From assembly GCA_937952455.1 (NCBI GenBank), contig CALFYU010000388.1, forward strand, positions 1 through 26,070: a stretch of DNA of 26,070 nt, given 5' to 3'. Origin of the DNA: an uncultured Planctomycetaceae bacterium (GTDB lineage: Bacteria; Planctomycetota; Planctomycetia; Planctomycetales; Planctomycetaceae). Position 1 is the stretch's first letter; every line of letters starts with the position of its first letter. The position numbers were made by a program, and so were the translations under genes. Of this stretch, positions 15,486 through 24,600 are shown piece after piece. The notes under the pieces are model-generated. The model made no database searches and had not been told where the DNA came from. It saw nothing but the letters and a program-made list of their open reading frames with translations.

Positions 15486-16862
15486 TTACTCCCAATCAAT
15501 GTTACCGTCCGACGTCGCATTTTCCGCTCCGGCTTGAATATTTTCACCAACGGCGCCGCCGACGGTATTGTTCCGCACCAGATTGTTGCGGCCGCCGAGA
15601 ATGCGGATCGCTTGTTGCATCTTCGAGGGTTCGCGGCGATCGATCACGTGATTGCCCGTCACGCGGCAGCGGGTGCAATCTTCCAACTCGATTCCCCGAT
15701 ACAGCGGGTCGACAATATTACAGTCGCTGACGGCAAAATCACTGCAACCGACGAGCGTCACAGCCGCGCCGGCTTCCACCGAGCCGCAGCTCAATCCATG
15801 CGTGACGAGTCCAGAAAGCACGCCGTTGTCGCAATGCTCCAGGCGAATGCCGTCGCGGGGAGGGTCGTCGGGCAAGCCTTGCCAGGCGATGGTGTTGCCG
15901 GACATCGACAGGCCGGAACAATCCTGCGCGAATAGCGACAGATCGGCCGAACCATAGATCGTATTGCCGGTGATGGCGACCCGTTGGGCGGAGACCAGTT
16001 CGATCCCCCGTGTCTGACTGCCGAGGATATTGCCGGTGATCGCCAATAGCCGGGCTGCATAAGGCGGTTTTTTCCCCGATCCATGGATGCGGATATTCGC
16101 ACCGCCCGGTTGTACGGTGGCCTGGATCGTGTTGCTGGCGATCGTCACTTCGCTGATCACGCCGTCGGGCGCCTCGAACCAGATCTCCGCCCCGGTCGGT
16201 TCGCCGCCGGGCGATTTGTCGACGCCGGGGTGGTTGTTGTATTCGATGTCGTTGCCGGTGATTTGCAGATTATGCACGTCACCGTCAAGCGACTTGATCC
16301 CCGCGCGTTTGTTGTAGCTGATGTGGTTGCCCGTGACGTTGATCTGATGCAGGTTGCAGCGGTCGAGGAACAGACCGTACGCGGCATTATCATAGAGATG
16401 CGAATCACATAGCAGAAAATTGCGATTGCGTTCGACAAGATGCACGCCGTATTTGCAGTTGCGGATGAGCACCTGGGAGACGGTCATTTGCATCGTTTTG
16501 CGCAACTGAATGCCGATCGCTTCGGGATGTTCGCCCAGGATTTCGATGCCTGTAATATTTGGGAACCGCTCCTTTTCCCAAGTGTGCGGTTCGACCGTCT
16601 GCGGCAAGGCGGTGCCGCGATGGTCGCCGAGGACCTGAATCGCCGGTCCCGGCCCCGCCATCACGATCCGCGCGGTTCCCCCGTCGCCGATCACCGCCGC
16701 GTAACCCTGTTTTGTCAGGTCAAACACCAACGGCTGCGTGATGCGATAGGTCCCCTTGCTGAGTTTCAGCACGCCGTCCCCTTCTTGGATGGCGTGCTGC
16801 AAGGCTTCCGTATCATCAGTCACGCCGTCTGCGGCGGCGCCGAAATTGTAGGCGTAGGGCAT
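15486..16862 (-). CDS. Right-handed parallel beta-helix repeat protein
   Basis: This is a 458-residue protein that opens with YNFGAAADGVTDDTEALQHAI, the typical start of the pectate-lyase-3/glycosyl hydrolase 28-related beta-helix superfamily. Many PbH1-type coils follow, with the recurring pattern ITGNxI (VTGNHISYN, ITGNDIEYN, ITGNILGSQ, ITGNTIYGS, MSGNTIAWQ, VTGNHVIDR). Such folds usually bind or cleave polysaccharides; I cannot assign catalytic residues. I see no signal peptide, which is unusual for a carbohydrate-active beta-helix and leaves its location open. The ATG at 16862 places the family start at the N-terminus. An ATG at 16931 would add 23 unconserved residues, and neither has a strong ribosome binding site. 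It is divergent from the inositol monophosphatase gene. Substrate unknown. Confidence 0.85.
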   Translation of the reverse strand: MPYAYNFGAAADGVTDDTEALQHAIQEGDGVLKLSKGTYRITQPLVFDLTKQGYAAVIGDGGTARIVMAGPGPAIQVLGDHRGTALPQTVEPHTWEKERFPNITGIEILGEHPEAIGIQLRKTMQMTVSQVLIRNCKYGVHLVERNRNFLLCDSHLYDNAAYGLFLDRCNLHQINVTGNHISYNKRAGIKSLDGDVHNLQITGNDIEYNNHPGVDKSPGGEPTGAEIWFEAPDGVISEVTIASNTIQATVQPGGANIRIHGSGKKPPYAARLLAITGNILGSQTRGIELVSAQRVAITGNTIYGSADLSLFAQDCSGLSMSGNTIAWQGLPDDPPRDGIRLEHCDNGVLSGLVTHGLSCGSVEAGAAVTLVGCSDFAVSDCNIVDPLYRGIELEDCTRCRVTGNHVIDRREPSKMQQAIRILGGRNNLVRNNTVGGAVGENIQAGAENATSDGNIDWE

Positions 16863-17055
16863 CGAGTCGATTCTCGCTGTTTGTGGAAATGAAATGTGTC
16901 GTTCTTCAGCCGATCTTAATGCACTCGACATAAAATCGAAATCGACCGTATCGTGCGATCGTCCGATCACCACCTTGACCACCAACCGACACCGGTTACA
17001 CTCAAACCAATGGATGGATCGACACGCTGATATCCGGCATGGAAAGGTGGCCCCT

Positions 17056-17832
17056 GTGAGCAACGCACAATTTGTAGACGCCGCCGCGAGGGCCGCGCGA
17101 TTGGGTGGGGCCGTTTTGCAGCAGTGGGCCGATAAGTTTACGGTCAAACAGAAGTCCCACGCCGCCGACCTCGTAACCGAAGCCGATTTAGCGGCACAAA
17201 CGGCAATTCACGAAGCGCTGCAGGATCAATTCCCCGACCACGCGTTTTTGGGCGAAGAGGGGCTACGCCACGGCGGCGCCAATTCCGACTATCGCTGGGT
17301 GATCGATCCGCTTGACGGCACCTCAAACTATGTGCACGGCTATCCCTCTTATGCGGTATCAATTGGCCTAGAGCACCGCGGCGAGTTGTGTGCGGGCGTG
17401 ATCTTTGATCCGAACCGCGATGAAATGTTCTCCGCCGCGCGCGGTGCAGGTGCGGCCCTCAACGGTCGGCCAATCCAAGTCAGCGACGCTGGCGAACTTT
17501 CGGCATCGATGCTGGTCGCGAGTTTCCCTCCGGGCGTGAAGCCGGACGGCCCCGAGGTGGCGCGGTTTCTGAAGGTGTTGCCGATCGCGCAGACGATTCA
17601 TCGCACAGGTTCTGCGGCACTCAATTTGGCGTACATTGCCGCCGGGAGAATGGAGGGATATTGGTCGACCAGTTTGAAACCGTGGGACATGGCGGCCGGT
17701 GTGTTGATCGTACGCGAGGCGGGCGGAACGGTAACTGCCTGTGACGGCGGGCGGTGGGTCTTAGAAAACGCCGATCTATTGGCGACGAACGGCACGGCAA
17801 TTCACGGCGATTTGGTGGAACTTTTGGCGTGA
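17056..17832 (+). CDS. Inositol-monophosphatase-family phosphatase
   Basis: This is a 258-residue member of the Mg2+-dependent, lithium-sensitive inositol monophosphatase superfamily (SuhB, CysQ and HisN relatives). All signature elements are present: DLVTEADLAAQ, FLGEEG, WVIDPLDGTSNYVHGYPSYA with the metal-binding aspartates at 84 and 87, and the C-terminal WDMAAGVLIVREAGG. The length is typical. It hydrolyses a small phosphate monoester; candidates are inositol phosphate, histidinol phosphate or 3'-phosphoadenosine 5'-phosphate, and the sequence alone does not choose. The GTG at 17056 is preferred, with GGAAAGG eight bases upstream; an ATG at 17014 is the alternative. It stands alone downstream of a divergent beta-helix gene. 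Confidence 0.92.
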   Translation: MSNAQFVDAAARAARLGGAVLQQWADKFTVKQKSHAADLVTEADLAAQTAIHEALQDQFPDHAFLGEEGLRHGGANSDYRWVIDPLDGTSNYVHGYPSYAVSIGLEHRGELCAGVIFDPNRDEMFSAARGAGAALNGRPIQVSDAGELSASMLVASFPPGVKPDGPEVARFLKVLPIAQTIHRTGSAALNLAYIAAGRMEGYWSTSLKPWDMAAGVLIVREAGGTVTACDGGRWVLENADLLATNGTAIHGDLVELLA

Positions 17833-18180
17833 TTTTATTTTCTGAGACCGAGTTGAAATCGCGCTTTCCCCACCCCATTTCCAGGGGTAGAATGAGGGAA
17901 ATAACATAAGGCGTGCGCCCCGCGCAGGCTGAGTAAGAATATTCGGAATATACCGGTTTTTGCGGTATTTTCCCCCACGGGCGTGGGTTGGGTCAACTTT
18001 TGAGTGGGTCAAAGGGGCCGCGACTTTGTGGCCCGCGGGGGTGCTTTGCCTTCGAATCGGCAAGTCACATTGAAAAAAATGGGAGTTTTTTCAGTGGCCG
18101 GGTAATGTTTCCTGTCTGCGCACGCTTTCGTCTGCAAATCGCCCGGTTGGGTTCCCATCTCTTCCCCTAAATACAAGAAT
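17833..18180. other. Intergenic region upstream of the giant-protein operon
   Basis: No gene is supported here. Besides the hairpin at 17950, there is a second GC-rich inverted repeat at 17974-17987 (cccacg and cgtggg) and an AT hairpin at 18071-18093 (tgaaaaaa, loop atgggag, ttttttca). The last is 88 bp before the next start and looks like a bidirectional A/T-flanked stem of low GC. I cannot pick a convincing promoter for the downstream operon. Confidence 0.35.
17950..17970 (+). terminator. Possible terminator after the phosphatase gene
   Basis: A 6-bp perfect stem (ataccg and cggtat) with a T-rich 7-base loop is followed directly by TT and a C-rich run. It lies about 118 bp after the stop codon. 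The stem is short and AT-containing, so strength is doubtful. Confidence 0.4.
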
Positions 18181-21100
18181 TTGGTCGTGGTCATCGGTAG
18201 CGCGCAACGTCGTCGGGAGTCGTCGCCGATTCGTTTGCAACGAATGGGACTCCTCTGCGTGTTTTGTGCGCTTGTCGCATGCGGTCTTGTGGAGAAAGCG
18301 GCGGTTGGCCAACCTCCCGCGAGTGCCGAGAAGACCGAGTCTCTCTCCACAACGGCGGCGCCACGCTCCAGCGGAAGCCAGGCAAAATCGGTGGACGAAT
18401 CTGCACCGATCGTTATTCATTGGATCGATCAAGACGGCAAATTAATTCCGATCCTTGCATCCGAACCGGGAGAGACGCTCGAGCAGGCGCTCGAGCGTTT
18501 GAAGGGCGAACCAACGAGTGACAAATCGCCCGCACCGCCGACAGCAAAGATCACGCGAATCGACTTGTCCGGGAAGGTTTTCGGCGAACGCGCAACATTG
18601 ACCGCAGTTTATACGGTTGAGGTGCTTGCCCAGGACTCCTTTGTGCCGATACCGCTACGGCTCTCCGAAGCAACGCTCACCAGCGACGCAAAGCACGAAG
18701 GTCCTGGCGAATCCGTGCCGGGTGAATTCAGCAACATCGATGGCTATACGTGGTGGTTGCGCGGCAAAGGCACGCATCAGTTGACGTTCGACATGAGCGT
18801 GCCGGTGGAAGCCCGCTCGCCGAAATTACGTATGAAGCTGACGCTGCCCACAACGGCTGTAAGCCAGCTAGAGCTCGACGTCAATCAGCCCCAAGTCGCG
18901 GCGACTGCGCAGAACAAAGATTCGCGCTCGCAGCCGGTCATTCAAGAGACCGCGGACTCGAAAATCACCGTCCAGGGTCTGGGGCCCGCATTCGAATTGA
19001 GTTGGCAGCCCAGCAGCGCCGCCGAACCGGGACAAGCGGTGCTGGAGGCCGACAATACAATTTCCGTCGAGTTCGACAACGAAGCCGTCTTTTTGAAGGC
19101 ACAACAGCATCTGCACGCCATCGACGGCACCCGCACGTTTGAATCGGTGCAAGTCGACCTCCCGAAGAATGCCAAGCTGCTCAGTTTGCAGGGTCCGGAC
19201 ATCGCCGGACATACCCCCGACCCGTCGGCGCCGCAAACGATCGTGATTCACTTCACGAAGCCGACGCTCGGCCCGGTGGAATTGAATTGGAACGTCGAGT
19301 TGATGCGGCCGCAAGACGCGCCGGAGATGATCGTGGAAGGCTTCCATGTGCATGAAGCCGTACGGCAAAGCGGGCGCATCGGTCTGCGCAGCGACTACGA
19401 CAGCCGTTTGGATATCGATCCCGAGGCCTCCAAATTTGTGCGACGGATCGACGTCGACGAGGTCGAACGCTACTTTGAAGCAGTTCCCGAATCGGCGTTT
19501 CGCTTCAGCAAACAGCCGTTTCAATTGGCGGTTGAAATTCGGAAAGTCGAGCCGCAATTGACGGTCACGCCACAAATGCTGCTGACCTGTTCGAGCAACG
19601 CGATCGAGTTTGACGGGAAGTTTCAGTTTCGCGTGACCGGAGGTGAGATCGACACGGTCGAGATCAACTGGCCCGACTGGCAGAGAAACGGGTGGACGCT
19701 GCAGCCGTTCGAGCCTCAGGGAGAGATTATCGAGCGATTCGAGGAGGGCAACCGGATCACGTTTCGGCTGTCGAAGCGGACAGCGGCGCCCTTTAGCATC
19801 TCATTGAAAGCGCAACGGACGGTCGCCGATGAGCAGGAGCCGCTCGATTTCGACTTGCCGGCAGCGGACGCCGCGCGGCACCAGCCCGCCGTGGTCGTCG
19901 TCGCGATGCACGACAACGTGCAGATGCAATTTGAGCCCGAAGGAGAAACCGTCGCGCGGTTGCTCGTGTCACCGCCGCCCAATTCGCCGCCGTTGCCCGA
20001 AAGCCTTCGCGATCGCCGCTACTTGATTTACGAAGTGGAATCGATCCCGCGGCGATTCACCGGACGGCTGTCCACGCACAAGAAACTCGTGCAGACGAGC
20101 ACCATCGTCAAGCTCGTTCCTGGCCCGACAAGCATGACAGTGCGGCAGACCATTTCCTATACCGTGGCCTGGGGCCGTCAGGCGTCGGTGTCTCTGCTGG
20201 TGCCCAACGCGCTCAAGGGACGCGTTCAATTTACCTCCGACGATGCCGACGAACTGACGCCTGCCCTGTCGCAGAACTCCTCATCCGGCGACTCTCACCA
20301 AATCGACATTCCGTTGATCAACCCCCGCACGCGGCGGTTTCACGTGATCGCGGAGTTTGACGTCGATGACAATTCGTCCGAACAGCCGACGACCAGCGAA
20401 TCAAAAATCGTACTCCCGATCATTAAATCGCTGGATAGCCCCTATGCCACGACGACCTTCGAAGTCGAACGGTCGCCTAGCGTACAGGTCGATTTTTCTC
20501 AGTCGGGATGGCGGCCGCAAACCGACGCCAGCGGAACGCCCACCTGGAATACCAACGGCGAAGTCGAATCGATTCCGGTGACGTTGTTCCGCATCGGCGG
20601 CAAAAGCGATTCCACCGGCGTCGTCATCACCAAGGCGCTGGTGCAGACCGTGATCGATTCTGCTGGGACCGCCGTGATGCAATTGGATTATCAACTGAAA
20701 CAGACGCCCGATCGGATTGAACTCGTGATGCCGGCCGGCCATTCCTTGCTGGAGGTCCAGTGCGACGGCGATGAACTGTCGCGTCAGGGCACGGAATCGT
20801 CCTCCGAATCCCCCGAACACTACGTGTTTGATTTGCCCCCGGTATCCGAAGCGACCGAGCGATCATTGGTCATCCGATATCGGATGTCGACCGGGCGGCC
20901 CTTCGCCGTTTCCGGTTCGTATCAGCTGTCGATTCCCCACATCACCGGAGAAGTCTGGGCGGGACAATCGATCTGGGAGGTCGTCGTACCTCGCGATCAA
21001 ATCCTGTTCCTCGATCCCGCCGGATTCACATCACAAAACCGATGGACGCGTTCGGGGCTGTGGGGATTGCTGTGGGAACGTGTTCCCCAACAGTCCCCGG

Positions 21101-21636
21101 CCGAACTTCGCCAATGGGTCGGCCTTGCCGCGCCGGCTGACTCTCCGGCGCCGGCCGGCGGCGGACACCATTATCAGTTCGCTCGACTGGCGTCTCCGCT
21201 GCCGTTGAACGTGCAAACCGTCAGTTGGCCGATGATTATCGGCATCGGTTCGGGACTATCGCTGATTCTGGGATTGATGTTCCAATACGTGCCGGCGACG
21301 CGAAACGTCGTGGCGCTGTTGGTGATCGGCTTCGCGCTGGCGGTCGCCGGAATTTGGTATGCGACCCCCGTCGTCTTGTTGCTGCAAGCGTCCGTCTTGG
21401 GATTGTTGTTGGCCGTGATCAGCGCCGTAATCCAAATGACGATTCGCCGCCGCCGTTCCACGGTGGTCACCATGCCAACGGCCAGTGGCGTCGGTTCGTC
21501 CACTGGTTCCTCATTCGAACACGACGTGATTTCGGTCGGGGGATCAAAGCCGCTCGTTCGACCGCAGTCGGCCTCGGATTCCGCCGCGCGGGCGGAGTCC
21601 ATCCCCTCTTCCACCGTGTCGGGAGCCTCCCAATGA
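18181..21636 (+). CDS. Giant exported beta-rich protein with C-terminal three-helix membrane cluster
   Basis: This is about 1,151 residues of no family I recognise. A basic segment (RRRESSPIRLQR) precedes a hydrophobic stretch (MGLLCVFCALVACGLVEKAA), so a signal peptide is likely. I keep the TTG at 18181, or GTG 18187, because an ATG at 18244 would drop the positive charges; none has a good ribosome binding site. About 900 residues of beta-sandwich-like sequence follow, with repeated strands such as TLTAVYTVEVLAQ, QLTFDMSVPVEA and AVMQLDYQLKQ. Near the C-terminus are three membrane helices (about 1016-1037, 1041-1062, 1064-1088). A basic RRRR and a Ser-rich cytoplasmic tail of about 60 residues follow. 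Its stop overlaps the next gene as ATGA, so the two are coupled. Related segments occur in that partner. An envelope role is inferred. Confidence 0.8.
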   Translation: MVVVIGSAQRRRESSPIRLQRMGLLCVFCALVACGLVEKAAVGQPPASAEKTESLSTTAAPRSSGSQAKSVDESAPIVIHWIDQDGKLIPILASEPGETLEQALERLKGEPTSDKSPAPPTAKITRIDLSGKVFGERATLTAVYTVEVLAQDSFVPIPLRLSEATLTSDAKHEGPGESVPGEFSNIDGYTWWLRGKGTHQLTFDMSVPVEARSPKLRMKLTLPTTAVSQLELDVNQPQVAATAQNKDSRSQPVIQETADSKITVQGLGPAFELSWQPSSAAEPGQAVLEADNTISVEFDNEAVFLKAQQHLHAIDGTRTFESVQVDLPKNAKLLSLQGPDIAGHTPDPSAPQTIVIHFTKPTLGPVELNWNVELMRPQDAPEMIVEGFHVHEAVRQSGRIGLRSDYDSRLDIDPEASKFVRRIDVDEVERYFEAVPESAFRFSKQPFQLAVEIRKVEPQLTVTPQMLLTCSSNAIEFDGKFQFRVTGGEIDTVEINWPDWQRNGWTLQPFEPQGEIIERFEEGNRITFRLSKRTAAPFSISLKAQRTVADEQEPLDFDLPAADAARHQPAVVVVAMHDNVQMQFEPEGETVARLLVSPPPNSPPLPESLRDRRYLIYEVESIPRRFTGRLSTHKKLVQTSTIVKLVPGPTSMTVRQTISYTVAWGRQASVSLLVPNALKGRVQFTSDDADELTPALSQNSSSGDSHQIDIPLINPRTRRFHVIAEFDVDDNSSEQPTTSESKIVLPIIKSLDSPYATTTFEVERSPSVQVDFSQSGWRPQTDASGTPTWNTNGEVESIPVTLFRIGGKSDSTGVVITKALVQTVIDSAGTAVMQLDYQLKQTPDRIELVMPAGHSLLEVQCDGDELSRQGTESSSESPEHYVFDLPPVSEATERSLVIRYRMSTGRPFAVSGSYQLSIPHITGEVWAGQSIWEVVVPRDQILFLDPAGFTSQNRWTRSGLWGLLWERVPQQSPAELRQWVGLAAPADSPAPAGGGHHYQFARLASPLPLNVQTVSWPMIIGIGSGLSLILGLMFQYVPATRNVVALLVIGFALAVAGIWYATPVVLLLQASVLGLLLAVISAVIQMTIRRRRSTVVTMPTASGVGSSTGSSFEHDVISVGGSKPLVRPQSASDSAARAESIPSSTVSGASQ

Positions 21637-24600
21637 CAACGCCGCAAAGATGGGGCGTTGTCCGCAGCGTTATTTGCGTGGGTTTGCTGTTGGCCGCCGG
21701 ATGGCTCCCTGACACCGCGACCACCCACGGGGAAGAGAACGAATTCTCGATCCCCAACGTCCAATGGAATCTGGTTCCGCTGAATCACCGCAACGCCTGG
21801 CCCGCAGGGGACTGGAAGCCCATTCGACGGGAACGGCTTGAAAAACTGCGGGCCAATCCTCCCCGGTCTGCGACCGTCCCCCGCCCGGTAAATATTCGTC
21901 GCGCAACCTATGCCGCCACGCTCACCGAAGAAGACGTTCTTGAGGGAGATCTGGAGCTGACTGTCGACGATTCGGCCGGCGCGGCGAGCCTGGTCCCGCT
22001 GGACCCCCTCGGGTTGCCGATCGCTGACCTGTCGTGGCCCGATCGCCCAGCAATTTGGGGGTCGACCCCAGACGGGCAATTGGTCGTGCAGTCCCGCAAA
22101 GATCAGCAACAACTCAAAGGACGCTGGCGTCTGCGCGGGGAGCGGTGTCCCGGCGGTTTGCTCTTCGACATGCAAGTCGCCCCGGCGGCATCGTCGCAGT
22201 TGTTGCTCACGCTCCCGCAGGCGTGGGACCTTCAATGTGCCGCGGCCGTCGTTGACGCCCCGCGCGACGCCAAAGTTGACGGCTGGCGAACGTGGGGTAT
22301 CGAACTCGGCCGCGAAACCCGCTGCCGCGTGGCCATTCACAAAACCGACGACGATCAAGACCGCACTCCACTCGTCGTATTGAGCGAAAACATCATCAAT
22401 TACACATCGGTCCCGGAGCAATTCCGCATCAAGAACCAAATGCGGCTCGACGTCTTAAATGCGCCGCTGAGCGATCTGGAATTGGTGACCGAACCAGACG
22501 TCGAAATCCACGCGGTCTTTGCCGGCGGCGAAAGCTCGCTGCCGATCGCGCAGCAATCCACAAACGATCGCCGCACGGTGCGCGTGCATTTCGATCCGCC
22601 GCTGAGCGGACCGGGACACGTGCTGCAACTCAATGCGACCGCCCCGCTCACCATGGAACGCCAAGTCCATCTGCCTCGAATCATCGTTCCCGGAGCGGTA
22701 TCCGGGCGGGGACGGATCAACGTGATCGTGCCTCCGCCGTTTGAACTTCAAAAAATCACGACCCCCGCCGGTTATCGGCAGGAAGACCCCTCCAGCGGCG
22801 GCAACGCGGTCGCCTTTCAATACTACGGCGACGAGCGAGACGTATCGGCGGTTTTCGGTTGGCCACGTGCCGACGTCAGTTGCCGTATCCTCAGCCATTT
22901 GAGTTCAGCCCGTGGCCAATGGCAGGCGCAAACGCAAATGCGGTGGCAATGCCAGTCCGGACGCCGGTTTACTCTCCGCTGCGAGTTTCCCGCAGAGTGG
23001 GATATGACCGCCGTGACGCTGCAGACCGATGGGGGCAAAATGGTTGCAGCCCATGACTGGACGATCGCACCCGGCGATTCGGACACGCGGATCCTGGTCG
23101 TCAAACTGCGCGAGTCCCTTTCCGCCGACAACCCAGTGACCTTAGAACTGACGGCCACACGGCCGATGACAGCTAGTCACGAGACGCTGGCAATTCCGGC
23201 CCCCGTGCCGCTCGATACGGACGACGTCGAGACGCTGGTGTCCATCGCGGATACTTCGGGAATGCAGCCCACGCTCGAAGCGGACAGCACGTTTTCCCCG
23301 GTGTCGAAACCGCGCGTGCCCCCCTTCTGGGAGCAGTTTTCCCTATGGAATGCGGCCGCGCAGACCGATCGGTCATCGATAGTATTTTTGTCCTCTGCCG
23401 CGCGGCCCAAGGGGCGACTCCATTTCCAATCGGATCAGACCCCGCTGAGCGTCATGGCCCAGACTCGGATGACCTTGAGCGGCGACCGCGCTGAAGAGGT
23501 GTTTGACATCACAGGCCGGGCGACCGTTTCCACGGTTTCGCAAGTACTCGTATTTATCAGCGAACCCGGACCGGAAATCACGTGGGAACTCACCGATCCC
23601 GGCGGGGCGACGGCCAAGTCGCGTAAACTGGCAACTTCGCGACATCAAGCGTTGGGGCTGCCCCGATTCGGAGAGCTGTGGGAAATTGAGTTTGCCTCGC
23701 CTGTCACGGTCTTTTCGCTGACCGGGGGGCGGACGCGGGCGTTCTCCTCATCCGGACAGGCATCACTATTGTTCGTGCCGCGTGCCAAGGGCTTTCAGGG
23801 GACATTGGATGTCGTCTGCCCGCCCAGAATTCAGCCCCGGTTCGTCGCCCGCGACATGGCGGAATTGCAGGAGGGCGACGCGGCCGTTCTCCGCGACAAC
23901 CCGACGGATACTCGCTCCCACCGCTGGAGTTATCGCACAGCGGACGCAGCACTGCGAATCGAAACGCAAGTTCGTGCGGGCGAATCCGTCCCAGCGGCGA
24001 TCACTTCGGTCAACCTGTATTCGCAGATGACCGTCCAACCCGGCGGCGAGAATCGACATTGGGCGATCGTCGACCTTTCCTCTTTGCCGGAAACGGTCGA
24101 ACTCGAATGGACGCTGCCCGAATCGGCACGCCCGGCCGACGTGCAAATCGGCGACCAGATTTTGGAACCCTATCGAGATGGTGACATGTTTCGCTTGCAG
24201 CGCGGCACGCGTGGAAAAGCCGGCTTTGCCATCATCGAATATCGCACGTCGTCCAGGCATTCGTTCGGTCCGGCAGTCCTGCAGATTCCGGTTCCTCGAT
24301 TCAACGCTCAGGTCTTGCGGTTCTCCTGGACCGTGGCGTCGCCTCCCCGCACGCAACTACAGATTCTAAATTCCAACGCGCTCGGCCTGGAGGACGTTCC
24401 GGGGCACCTATGGGCGGAACGGTTTTGCGGACCGCTTGCCCAACGTTCGGCCGTTGCACCGGCGGATTCATCTTCCCGAGAATGGACGCCGGGGCGCATC
24501 ACCGCCGATAAGATTCCGGCATTGGCAAATATCCCTGAGGAGTTCTCCGGCTGGCAATCGCGAACCATCGAGTTTGCAGAATCACCCGCGATCATTTCCG

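Noticed and set aside
21174..22439. Minus-strand open frame (421 codons) opposite the junction of the giant-protein genes
   Set aside because: The plus-strand frame is continuous through the region with signal and membrane segments, whereas the antisense product has no coherent features.
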